Assembly: GCA_934561555.1 (NCBI GenBank)
Contig: CAKTGQ010000038.1
Coordinates: 1-14,147, forward strand
Origin: an uncultured Faecalibacterium sp.
GTDB taxonomy: Bacteria; Bacillota; Clostridia; Oscillospirales; Ruminococcaceae
DNA length: 14,147 bases
Reading direction: 5' to 3'
The notes beneath the pieces were generated by a model. It worked only from the letters and a program-made list of their open reading frames with translations. It had not been told where the DNA came from and made no database searches. The position numbers were made by a program, and so were the translations under genes. Each line of letters starts with the position of its first letter. The stretch's first letter is position 1. Of this stretch, positions 1-6,919 are shown in pieces.

Positions 1-33
1 GCTAGGGGTCAGTTGAACATTCGTTTTGGTCAT
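1..33 (-). CDS. Start of an unidentified gene, cut by the left window edge
   Basis: The first 11 codons of a minus-strand gene are visible (MTKTNVQLTPS), starting with ATG at 33-31. A strong Shine-Dalgarno sequence, AGGAGG at 43-38, lies four bases upstream, and this spacing decides the start. The peptide is too short to assign a family. The DNA upstream of it (44-190) is packed with inverted repeats. That arrangement fits a regulated or mobilisation-type gene, but this is inference. Only the start and the ribosome binding site are directly supported. Confidence 0.6.
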   Translation of the reverse strand, partial: MTKTNVQLTPS

Positions 34-52
34 TGTACCTCCTGTCTGTTCG

Positions 53-188
53 ATAACTCCTCGGTGAAGTTATGTAAGCACGACACGCCGTTGCTGTTCG
101 CACCGTCAGGTGCGAACCATGAGCAGGGTTTGGGGCAGGCACGCCCCAACAAGATCACTTGGAAAACTCGCAAGAGTTTGAGAAGTGA
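53..188. repeat. Series of four inverted repeats upstream of the left-edge gene
   Basis: Four hairpin-forming sequences follow one another. The first is ATAACT/AGTTAT (53-58 with 68-73). The second is GTTCGCACC/GGTGCGAAC (96-104 with 109-117; a perfect 9-base stem with a four-base loop). The third is TTGGGGC/GCCCCAA (130-136 with 143-149). The fourth is a two-tier stem with TCACTT/AAGTGA outside (155-160 with 183-188) and AAACTC-GCAA-GAGTTT inside (164-179). The GCAA loop of the inner stem is a GNRA tetraloop if read from the plus strand. Possible roles are a leader RNA, operator sites or an origin of transfer. None can be chosen from sequence alone. Confidence 0.6.
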
Positions 189-570
189 AGTCCCGATGGA
201 GCACAACATTTTCAAGAATTGAAAATTTGTGGCCACGGGACGGTTCTTGCCCTCTACCGCTGCGCTCAAAACGCATTTTCAAGAAATGTTTCCGAATTGT
301 TAAGACACAAAAAATAAGTAGAGGTGATTCTGCTCATGTAATGGGGTCGCCGTTTGCTCCGAACGAAGTTCCTGCCCCTGTTTGTGCAGCGGCGTTGACG
401 GAAAGTCGGTATCACGTTCGGTCGGCTCATGAAATTTTCAAGGTACGTTCCCCATAAAAGAAAAATACCGCCCACGCAGCGCAGCGATGGATTTTGTCGG
501 GTGAAACAGCGGCAAAATAGATCGGGTGTGTTGCGGGGCGGTAAGTTCTTTCGTGGACTTTTCCTCACTG

Positions 571-668
571 AAGTGGTGGGTCTCACGGTGATAACCAACC
601 ACTTTCTGTGGCAGTGCTCAAAATGAACACGACCACATCTTGTGGATGGCTTGTAACCAATCCACAAG
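571..668. repeat. Cluster of inverted repeats (571-604 and 633-668)
   Basis: AAGTGGTGGGT at 571-581 pairs with ACCAACCACTT at 594-604, with one mismatch in 11. Downstream, CTTGTGGAT at 639-647 pairs exactly with ATCCACAAG at 660-668. The short CCACA-TCT-TGTGG (633-645) overlaps it. All share a GTGG/CCAC core. Such repeated half-sites can be recombinase or DNA-binding-protein sites. There is no T-tract that would make them terminators. Confidence 0.45.
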
Positions 669-815
669 AACAGTGGGATTTGTGACAGAGAATATCATAT
701 TTCACATGGTGCGTCAAGATGGTTTTGTGAATTTTATTGCGGTAAAGTGTCAGAAGTCTTACTGTTTTGTCAGAATGGAAGACTGCGCGGCTTATGTATG
801 GAAGAAGGTTCTGTT

Positions 816-1010
816 TTATGCGGCCGTACCGGTATGCGGGTTCAGGGCGTTTTCTGTACCTGCAACAGCCTGCCGATAAGCACTGACGGCAGCCATGTAT
901 TGTGCGACCAGTTGCGGATAGTCCTCTGCACCGGGCGAAGTTTTCCGCAGCACGGTCTCCACTGCTGTCATGGCAATTTTTGCAACCTCCAATGTGATCT
1001 GGTTCGTCAT
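816..1010 (-). CDS. Small hypothetical protein, 64 aa
   Basis: I do not recognise this family. The ATG at 1010-1008 is preceded by a good Shine-Dalgarno (GGAGG, eight bases upstream on the minus strand), which is the main reason to accept the gene. The product is a short soluble protein, alanine-rich and probably helical, without a signal peptide or membrane segment. Its middle contains a YPQLVAQYMAAVSAYRQAV stretch that reads like an amphipathic helix. It lies downstream of the terminator that closes the kinase operon, so it should have its own promoter. A poor TGG-TATCCT extended -10 candidate exists just after the terminator. No terminator is evident after its TAA stop, and beyond it lies the gene-free region. 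Confidence 0.65.
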   Translation of the reverse strand: MTNQITLEVAKIAMTAVETVLRKTSPGAEDYPQLVAQYMAAVSAYRQAVAGTENALNPHTGTAA

Positions 1011-1058
1011 AGCAGTATCCTCCGTTCATTTTTCTGTGTATAGGATACCACATAACGC

Positions 1059-1092
1059 AAAAAAGAGAACGGAAGTTTCCGTTCTCTTTTTT
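1059..1092. terminator. Bidirectional intrinsic terminator after the kinase operon
   Basis: A perfect 16-base inverted repeat, AAAAAAGAGAACGGAA (1059-1074) with TTCCGTTCTCTTTTTT (1077-1092), gives a stem flanked by an A-run and a T-run, so it can stop transcription from either side. It starts 17 bases after the kinase stop codon at 1109 and should end the minus-strand carbohydrate operon. Confidence 0.9.
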
Positions 1093-1108
1093 GAAAAATA
1101 CAGATATT

Positions 1109-2881
1109 TTATGCGTCCGAAGGTAAATTTTGCGCTTTGAGTGCGCTCTGCCGCAGCACGATGCGCACGGCAGTGCCGGTTTCATTGCTGTCAAAATCAA
1201 ACACGAAATTCTCGTACAGCATGGAGAGCCGCTCGTAGATATTCTTCAGCCCGATGCCGTGGCCCTGCGGCTTTACGGTAAAGGTGCGTATTTCGGCCAG
1301 CCGTTCCGGTGCAACGGGTGTGCCGGTGTTGTGCACCAGCAAGGTCAGGGTGTCGCCCTCGGCCTGTGCCGATACGGTGATGCGGCACGTTTCATCGCTG
1401 TCCTCTACGCCGTAGTGGATGGCGTTTTCCACCAGCGGCTGCAGGGTGAAATGGGGCAGATACCACTGCTCCAGCTCCCCGGAGGCGGTCAGGTTGAACT
1501 CTGCCCGGCTGCGGTAGCGCAGCTGCTGGATGGCGATGTAGCTTTCCGCCAGATGCACATCGGCGGCAGCGGTGGAGTTCTGGCGCGGGCTCAGTGCCGC
1601 ACGCAGGATGTCGCCCAGACTGACGATCATCTTGCAGGCATCCTCCCGGTTGCCCGCCTTTACCAGCCAGTTCAGGGTGCCCAGGGTGTTGTACAAAAAG
1701 TGGGGGTTGATCTGGGCTTGCAGCATCTTATACCGGGTCTCCTGCAAGAGGATCTGCTTTTCGTAGTTTTCATGGATCAGGGTGTCGATCTTGCCCAACA
1801 TGGAATCAAATTCTTTTGTCAGGGTGCCGATCTCATCCGCTGCCGGGTCGGCGGGCAGCAGGGCGCGGGCAGCGGCAAAATTGCCCTCCTGCTGATCCAC
1901 GGTCTGCATGGCTTCGCTCAGGGTATGGATGGGTTTTGTGACCAGCCGCGCCATGTGCAGCAGCACCCACGCAAACAGTATCAGGATGGCGCACTCACCG
2001 AAGATCAGGGCATTGCGGGCGGTGTTGATCTGGCCATAGATTTCGTGGTAGTCGAATACGCTGCACAGCCGCAGCCCAGTCACGGAACTTGTCAGCCAGC
2101 AGATGTAGTATTTTTTACCCCCGATGGTGCTGATCTGGTAGCCGTGGGCACTTTCCTCCTGCGGCAGGGCGGCCGCCGCCTCTTCGCCGCTGTGGTAGAT
2201 CAGCTGCGTTCCGTTATAGAGATACAGCTCCGAGGGCTGGCTGGAAAGGCTGTGAATCTCGTTGTCCAGCAGCTTGCCCACATCCAGCGCCACCACGATG
2301 GTGCCCAGTTTTTTCAGGCTCATGTCCTGACTGCGCAGGATACGCCGCCCGCACAGGATGTAGGGGTAGTCTGCACTGTCGGAGGTCTGTATCACAAAGC
2401 CGCCGGGGGTGGCGTTCAGCGCCATTTCCAGTGCGGTCTGCCGCCCGGCGCCGGGGTCTGGCATATCCTGCCCGATGGTCAGGGTGTGGCCGTTCAGGTC
2501 GGTGTATTGCAGGCTGTTGATCTGACGGTCCTGATAGATCTTTTCCAGCAGCAGCGGGCGCACGCCGGTAAGCAGATAGTAGTAGTTTGCGGTCTGCGGG
2601 TCTGCCTGCGCCAAAGCGTTCAGCTGCTCCTGAATGTTGGAGTCCACCGCGATGCTGCGGGTCAGGGTGTCGATATCCTGAATATCATCGTCTACCCGCT
2701 GCACAAAAAAGTCCAGCTCCTGCAAGGACTTCTCGTAGAACTTTTCCTCAAACACCGAAAGGCCCAGATGCAGCGCACCGATCATCAGCGCGCCGCTGAG
2801 CAGGGTGAGCACCACAAAAATGCCCACAAATTTCTGTGCCAGCGGTAAGTCCAGAAACTGTCTTTTGATGCGGCGGAACAT
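1109..2881 (-). CDS. YesM-type membrane sensor histidine kinase
   Basis: A 590-residue sensor kinase of the LytS/YesM group (His_kinase plus HATPase_c). A first membrane helix at about 18-42 and a second at about 291-312 enclose a 250-residue extracellular sensor domain. A HAMP-like linker follows (about 312-370). The phosphoacceptor is His394 in the INPHFLYNTL motif. The ATP-binding N-box is QPLVENAIHYG (481-491), the G1 position reads HNTG (517-520) instead of the usual DNG, and the G2 box is GHGIGLKN (540-547). The partner is almost certainly the response regulator encoded at the other end of the operon (8567-10030). Its ATG follows the GH115 stop by nine bases, and TAAGGAG serves as both stop and ribosome binding site, so the two genes are co-transcribed and probably translationally coupled. 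The expected signal is an extracellular oligosaccharide or the loaded binding protein; this is inference. Confidence 0.92.
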   Translation of the reverse strand: MFRRIKRQFLDLPLAQKFVGIFVVLTLLSGALMIGALHLGLSVFEEKFYEKSLQELDFFVQRVDDDIQDIDTLTRSIAVDSNIQEQLNALAQADPQTANYYYLLTGVRPLLLEKIYQDRQINSLQYTDLNGHTLTIGQDMPDPGAGRQTALEMALNATPGGFVIQTSDSADYPYILCGRRILRSQDMSLKKLGTIVVALDVGKLLDNEIHSLSSQPSELYLYNGTQLIYHSGEEAAAALPQEESAHGYQISTIGGKKYYICWLTSSVTGLRLCSVFDYHEIYGQINTARNALIFGECAILILFAWVLLHMARLVTKPIHTLSEAMQTVDQQEGNFAAARALLPADPAADEIGTLTKEFDSMLGKIDTLIHENYEKQILLQETRYKMLQAQINPHFLYNTLGTLNWLVKAGNREDACKMIVSLGDILRAALSPRQNSTAAADVHLAESYIAIQQLRYRSRAEFNLTASGELEQWYLPHFTLQPLVENAIHYGVEDSDETCRITVSAQAEGDTLTLLVHNTGTPVAPERLAEIRTFTVKPQGHGIGLKNIYERLSMLYENFVFDFDSNETGTAVRIVLRQSALKAQNLPSDA

Positions 2882-2890
2882 AGGCTCTCC

Positions 2891-4897
2891 TTACTCGCCC
2901 CAGCGCTGCTCCATCAGCCGCCAGAGCGTGTCGTCATCCGGGTGGTTGTCCGTGTTCAAAATCAGCATGATGCGGCGGTCTGCCTCGCAGTCACCGAACT
3001 CCCGCATCCATGCGTAGTAGTGCGGGCCTTCGCCCAAGGTGCGGGCAAAACTCATCAGGTAGCCGCACACCTGTGCGGACTGCTTAATATCAGTTTGACA
3101 CTCGTTGGCGTAAAAGTCAATCCATTTTCCGTGTTCGCGGCTGCGCATTGCAGCATTTGCGGCAGTATAGGCATTTTTTGCCCGCCCTGCCTGATAGAAA
3201 CAGTGCTGCCAGTCGCCCACATACCCGGCTTCCAGCGCAGCACACACCGCTGCACCGCCCTGCGCCCAAAGGGCATACAGCTGCGCCTGCAGCAGCAGGG
3301 TATCCTGAAACAGTACCCGCGCCGCACCGGTCATGGCGGCAGCGGTAGCTTCGCACTGGCGCAGATACTGCCCATAGCTCTTTTCTGCCTCCCGGAACTT
3401 TTCAGCGCACCATGCGGCCTGACCGCTCAGGGCGGGACGGTCGCACAGCCATTGCAGGTCCTCGCAGGGCAGGGTGCGGTCGCGGATGAACTGGGTCATC
3501 AGCATCCGGGGCACATGGTTATAGAACTGGTCACCGGCGTGGTCGTCCGGGTGTTCGCCGTAGAGCACGGCGTGGTCGGCGTAGCCTGCAAGGCACTTTG
3601 CAACCGCAAGGCCGTTGGGCTTACCGTAGTAGTTTTGTGCATAGGCAAGGCGGTGCCCTTCGGGGTCGCAGCTGCCGGTCTGCCACAGCTGGGCGATGTA
3701 GTCCAGCAGGTAGGCGTGAGGTTTGACGTTGGAGCAGTTGATGAGCCAGTAATCGTCCACGCCGTGGGCCAGAGCGTTCGTCAGCTCCTCGCAGACGAAC
3801 TCGGCGCTGTTGGGCAGCATGGTGATGTGGCTTGCCGCCTGCAAATCATAGAAAGAAGCGTGGTAGTACAAGCCGTGCGCACCGGTGTCGCCCAGCGGCG
3901 GCAGAGCGGTCACGCGGGGGTTCGCGTTGCCCTGACGGCGGCTGACCATCTTGCCAAAGCCGTTGTCTGCCCAGATCTTGATGACATCCTCCGGCAGATC
4001 CAAACACCCCTGCTGGTACAGCTCCATGGTCTCGCCGTAGAGGTTTGTGCAGCAGATGGCGTGAGGGTCGTTCTGCTTGACCAGCGCATACTGCTCCCGG
4101 ATCAGGCGGGAGATGAGCGCACCACGCTTTTCGGGGGTGTCGTACTGGGGGTCGTCCTCCCAGAAGGGCTTGTCGCCCTGCCCGCGGAAGCCGATGTTCC
4201 ATACCGTGGGGGTGGTTTTCTGCCGGTCGATGGCATCCTGCCACAGGGCGCGGAACTTTTCCGGGTAGAGGCTGAACTTTGGCTCCAGCTCCGGGTATGC
4301 CTGCGCGAACATTTTTGCCCCCAGCGGCTCGGCGTGGTGGTGGGTGATGATCAGCCCCATGTCGGCGGCAAGGTCGTGGTAGCGGTGACCGTTTTCGCCC
4401 GTACCGGGAATCACCAGATTGCCGCCCAAGCGCAGCAGCGTTTCAAACACCATGGCAAAGGAAAGGTCGCTGCGGCGCTCTACCTTCCAGTGGGAGATGA
4501 GCGTTTCGTCATTGACGAACCAGCCGCGATACCGCACCCGGGCAGGCTTGCTCTCGTAGGTGAAGTTCTGCGGCACGGTCACGCTTTCGGTTCGGGGGAA
4601 TTTCTGGTCGTTCCAGAACCAGAAGGGCTGCACGCCCAGAAAGCGCCTGCTGACCTCGAACAGGCCGTACACAAAGCCCAGCGTATCGGCGGCAGTCAGC
4701 AGAAGCTCATTATTCTGCACCTGCAGGCAGAAGCACTCCGGTGCAAGGTCGCTGTCTTTGGCAAGGCGGATGGCATCGCCGGGAGCATCTGTTTCGGTGA
4801 ACACTGCTTTCATATCCCGGTACAGAGCCGAAACGGCATATTGAACAGGTTTTGTTCCCTCACAGGAAATGATCTGGCTGTTGCAGTTGAGAATCAT
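2891..4897 (-). CDS. GH115-like alpha-glucuronidase, probably cytoplasmic
   Basis: A 668-residue protein resembling glycoside hydrolase family 115, whose members remove (4-O-methyl)glucuronic acid side chains from xylan and xylo-oligosaccharides. Family-like blocks are YRGWFVNDE (123-131), THHHAEPLG (185-193), NIGFRGQGDKPFW (234-246), IWADNGFG (308-315), HGLYYHASFYD (341-351) and NCSNVKPH (387-394). The ATG at 4897 is chosen because GAGAGG precedes it. An in-frame start at 4981 would begin inside a repeat element. There is no signal peptide, so the enzyme should act on imported oligosaccharides. It is shorter than many characterised family members and appears to lack a C-terminal accessory domain. 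It lies between the permease gene and the kinase gene. The family call comes from motif recognition; the exact substrate is inferred. Confidence 0.83.
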   Translation of the reverse strand: MILNCNSQIISCEGTKPVQYAVSALYRDMKAVFTETDAPGDAIRLAKDSDLAPECFCLQVQNNELLLTAADTLGFVYGLFEVSRRFLGVQPFWFWNDQKFPRTESVTVPQNFTYESKPARVRYRGWFVNDETLISHWKVERRSDLSFAMVFETLLRLGGNLVIPGTGENGHRYHDLAADMGLIITHHHAEPLGAKMFAQAYPELEPKFSLYPEKFRALWQDAIDRQKTTPTVWNIGFRGQGDKPFWEDDPQYDTPEKRGALISRLIREQYALVKQNDPHAICCTNLYGETMELYQQGCLDLPEDVIKIWADNGFGKMVSRRQGNANPRVTALPPLGDTGAHGLYYHASFYDLQAASHITMLPNSAEFVCEELTNALAHGVDDYWLINCSNVKPHAYLLDYIAQLWQTGSCDPEGHRLAYAQNYYGKPNGLAVAKCLAGYADHAVLYGEHPDDHAGDQFYNHVPRMLMTQFIRDRTLPCEDLQWLCDRPALSGQAAWCAEKFREAEKSYGQYLRQCEATAAAMTGAARVLFQDTLLLQAQLYALWAQGGAAVCAALEAGYVGDWQHCFYQAGRAKNAYTAANAAMRSREHGKWIDFYANECQTDIKQSAQVCGYLMSFARTLGEGPHYYAWMREFGDCEADRRIMLILNTDNHPDDDTLWRLMEQRWGE

Positions 4898-4925
4898 AAG
4901 AGTACCTCTCTTTTGAAAAAAGGAA

Positions 4926-5051
4926 AACCCTCTCAGTCTCGCTTGCGCTCGCCAGCTCCCCCGAAGGGGGAGCTTTGGCACAGCATTTCAGTTGCGTCAA
5001 AACCTCGCCCTTCGGGAGAGGTGGCAATGCGAAGCATTGACGGAGAGGGTT
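4926..5051 (+). repeat. Interspersed hairpin repeat, copy 1
   Basis: A 126-base element with imperfect inverted ends (AACCCTCTCAGTC at the left; its right end reads AACCCTCTCCGTCA on the other strand). It contains a run of hairpins: AGCTCCCCC-GAA-GGGGGAGCT (4954-4974), CCTCGCCCTTCGGGAGAGG, and CAATGC-GAA-GCATTG. On the operon strand the first hairpin has a C(UUCG)G-type loop. It sits between the permease gene and the GH115 gene, so it is part of the operon transcript. It matches the element at 8433-8567 in the opposite orientation. Elements of this appearance are, from memory, common between genes in Faecalibacterium and relatives. Confidence 0.8.
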
Positions 5052-5064
5052 CGATTCTTAAATT

Positions 5065-5916
5065 TTAACCCTTGATACCGTCGGTGGCGATGCCCTCAAC
5101 GATATACTTCTGGAATGCGATGAACACGATGATGACCGGCAGCAGCGAGAGCACCGACATGGCGAACAGACCGCCGTAGTTGTTGTAGCTGTTGGGGTCG
5201 GTATAAAGCTTCAGTGCCAGCGGGATGGTGTAGTTCTTGGGGCTGGACACGAAGATCAGCGGCTGGAAGAAGTCCTGCCAGATCCAGTAGAAGGCGAAGA
5301 TGGCTGCCGTGACGATAGCAGGCTTCACGATGGGGATCATGATCTTGAACAGGATGCCGGGCTTGGAGCAGCCGTCCAGCATGGCGGCTTCGTCCAGATC
5401 ACGCGGGATGCCGCGCATATACTGGGCGATCAGGAAGATAAAGAAGCCGTAGCCGAACACCCACGGCAGAGTCATGGACACCAGCGTATCCGAAAGGCCC
5501 AGCTTTTTCAGGATGATGTACTGGGGCACCACCATGACCTGCGAAGGGATCATCATGGTCATAACAATGCAGCCGAACCAGAAGTTTGCGCCCCGGAATT
5601 TCAGACGGGAAACGGCGTAGGCTGCCAGCAGGGAGCAGAAGATGGTGCCCGCCACCGATACGACCGTGACGATGACGCTGTTCAGGGTGAAGCGCCAGAA
5701 CGGGATGCCTGCAATGCCCTGCCAGCCGGAGGCGTAGTTCGTGAGCGCATCCCACTTTTCCGGGATAAGGGACCATGCGTTGTGGAACATGGTGTCGTTG
5801 GACTTGAAGGAGCTCATCAGCAGCCACAGCAGCGGATAGACCATGATGAAGCCCAGCAGGCAGGAGAAAACATGGAAGAATACCGATTGTACTTTGGAAC
5901 TTTTCTGACCAACCAT
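5065..5916 (-). CDS. ABC sugar transporter permease, MalG/CUT1 type
   Basis: A 283-residue inner-membrane permease of the CUT1 family (binding-protein-dependent transport). About six membrane helices are visible, the first at about 11-33 (SVFFHVFSCLLGFIMVYPLL). The cytoplasmic EAA loop, which contacts the ATPase, reads DLDEAAMLDGCSKPGILFK, followed by IMIPIVKPA. The ATG at 5916 is preceded by AAGGAGGG, which overlaps the TAA of the upstream permease, so the two permeases are tightly coupled. It pairs with the MalF-type subunit and the binding protein upstream. No ATPase gene is present in the window; a shared MsmK/MalK-like ATPase elsewhere is the usual solution for this family. Confidence 0.94.
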   Translation of the reverse strand: MVGQKSSKVQSVFFHVFSCLLGFIMVYPLLWLLMSSFKSNDTMFHNAWSLIPEKWDALTNYASGWQGIAGIPFWRFTLNSVIVTVVSVAGTIFCSLLAAYAVSRLKFRGANFWFGCIVMTMMIPSQVMVVPQYIILKKLGLSDTLVSMTLPWVFGYGFFIFLIAQYMRGIPRDLDEAAMLDGCSKPGILFKIMIPIVKPAIVTAAIFAFYWIWQDFFQPLIFVSSPKNYTIPLALKLYTDPNSYNNYGGLFAMSVLSLLPVIIVFIAFQKYIVEGIATDGIKG

Positions 5917-5928
5917 TTTTGACCCTCC

Positions 5929-6840
5929 TTAACCTTCGTAGTGGACCCAGGACTTCTGGCTCTTGAACAGGATGGCGGTCATGATGCCGATGAGGGCGAC
6001 CAGGATCCATGCCAGTGCGCAGGAGTAGCCCATGTGGAAGTTTGCAAATGCCGAGCGGTACAAGTACAGCACATAGGTCAGGGTGCTGTTCATGGGGCCG
6101 CCGTTGGTGATAACGTAGCTTTCGGTAAACACGCGGAAGCCGGTAATGATCTGCTGGATGAGGTTAAAGAAGATGGTGGGGGTGAGCATGGGCATGGTGA
6201 TCTTCCAGAACTGCTGGAATTTGGTTGCACCGTCCAGCGAAGCGGACTCGTACAGGGAGACGGGGATCTGCTTCAGACCGGAGAGGAACACCAGCATGCA
6301 GGAGCCGAACTGCCACACGCCCATCAGCACGATGACCAGCAGGGCGGTCTTGGGGTTGCCCAGCAGGGAGTACTTCTGCTCAATGCCAAGGGCAGAAAGC
6401 AGGCTCATGAACACGCCCTTGTTGCCGAACACCTGCTTCCACACCACGGAAACGGCGATGGAGCCGCCCACGATGGAGGGGATGTAGTACAGCACGCGGT
6501 AGAACGCCATGCCCATGTGCTTTTTGTTCAGCAGGGTGGCTACGAACAGCGCAAAGGCGAGGCGCAGCGGCACCATGATAAAAACGTAGAGGAAGGTGAC
6601 TGCCAGAGCCTTGCGGAACATTGCATCTGCGGTAAAGATGGTGATGTAGTTTTTCAGGCCCACCCAGTTGGGTGCGGACAGCAGGTTATAATCCGTAAAG
6701 GAATAGTAGATGGACATGGCAGCCGGGATGACATACATAAAGATGAAGCCGAACAGCCACGGAGCCAGCAGCAGATAGCCGACCTTGGTATCATCGCCGA
6801 AATTATGCTTTTTCAGCGTAACAGCTTTTGCGTTGGACAC
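5929..6840 (-). CDS. ABC sugar transporter permease, MalF/CUT1 type
   Basis: A 303-residue permease with about six membrane helices. The first is VGYLLLAPWLFGFIFMYVIP near residues 20-39. The EAA loop reads SLYESASLDGATKFQQFWK, followed by ITMPMLTP. The start is a GTG at 6840-6838, chosen because AAGGAGG lies seven bases before it. A longer reading starting at 6912 would run back through the terminator hairpin and is unlikely. It follows the binding-protein gene by 79 bases that contain a strong terminator, so its level is probably kept below that of the binding protein. Its stop codon overlaps the ribosome binding site of the next permease gene. Confidence 0.93.
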   Translation of the reverse strand: MSNAKAVTLKKHNFGDDTKVGYLLLAPWLFGFIFMYVIPAAMSIYYSFTDYNLLSAPNWVGLKNYITIFTADAMFRKALAVTFLYVFIMVPLRLAFALFVATLLNKKHMGMAFYRVLYYIPSIVGGSIAVSVVWKQVFGNKGVFMSLLSALGIEQKYSLLGNPKTALLVIVLMGVWQFGSCMLVFLSGLKQIPVSLYESASLDGATKFQQFWKITMPMLTPTIFFNLIQQIITGFRVFTESYVITNGGPMNSTLTYVLYLYRSAFANFHMGYSCALAWILVALIGIMTAILFKSQKSWVHYEG

Positions 6841-6876
6841 AGCGAGACCTCCTTTTTTATAGGTTACTTTCCCAAT

Positions 6877-6909
6877 AAAAACGGGAGGGGTCTGGGATGA
6901 CCCCTCCCG
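6877..6909 (-). terminator. Internal terminator between binding protein and permeases
   Basis: On the minus strand a perfect 11-base stem (6899-6909 with 6882-6892; CGGGAGGGGTC with its complement) with a six-base loop is followed at once by TTTTT (6881-6877) and ATTG. It begins 10 bases after the binding-protein stop codon. This is a textbook intrinsic terminator placed inside the operon. It likely stops most transcripts after the binding-protein gene and lets a fraction through to the permeases, GH115 and kinase genes. Confidence 0.9.
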
Positions 6910-6919
6910 CACAGATCAA

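Larger units (their letters stand above)
34..815. other. Gene-free, hairpin-rich region (possible mobile-element end)
   Basis: About 780 bases hold no reading frame with a convincing start and ribosome binding site. Short frames at 341-457 (38 codons) and 429-626 (65 codons) look fortuitous. The stretch is more AT-rich than the core locus. It has many inverted repeats at its left side (53-231), another group around 571-668, and a repeated TGTCAGAA at 748-755 and 768-775. A 12-base direct repeat, CATTTTCAAGAA, occurs at 207-218 and 274-285. The make-up resembles the non-coding end of an integrative element, but no recombinase or clear attachment site is visible. Confidence 0.4.

Noticed and set aside
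30..269. Minus-strand frame of 79 codons covering the left hairpins
   Set aside because: It would start with TTG without a ribosome binding site and runs through several perfect hairpins into the start of the better supported gene at 33-1.
341..626. Two small overlapping plus-strand frames (341-457 and 429-626) in the left gene-free region
   Set aside because: Neither start has a properly spaced Shine-Dalgarno sequence, the peptides are rich in Cys, Arg and Phe without a recognisable pattern, and the region is full of inverted repeats.
4926..5051. CRISPR array or simple terminator for the repeated hairpin element
   Set aside because: There is only one unit per site with no regular spacers, and the hairpins have no U-run after them.
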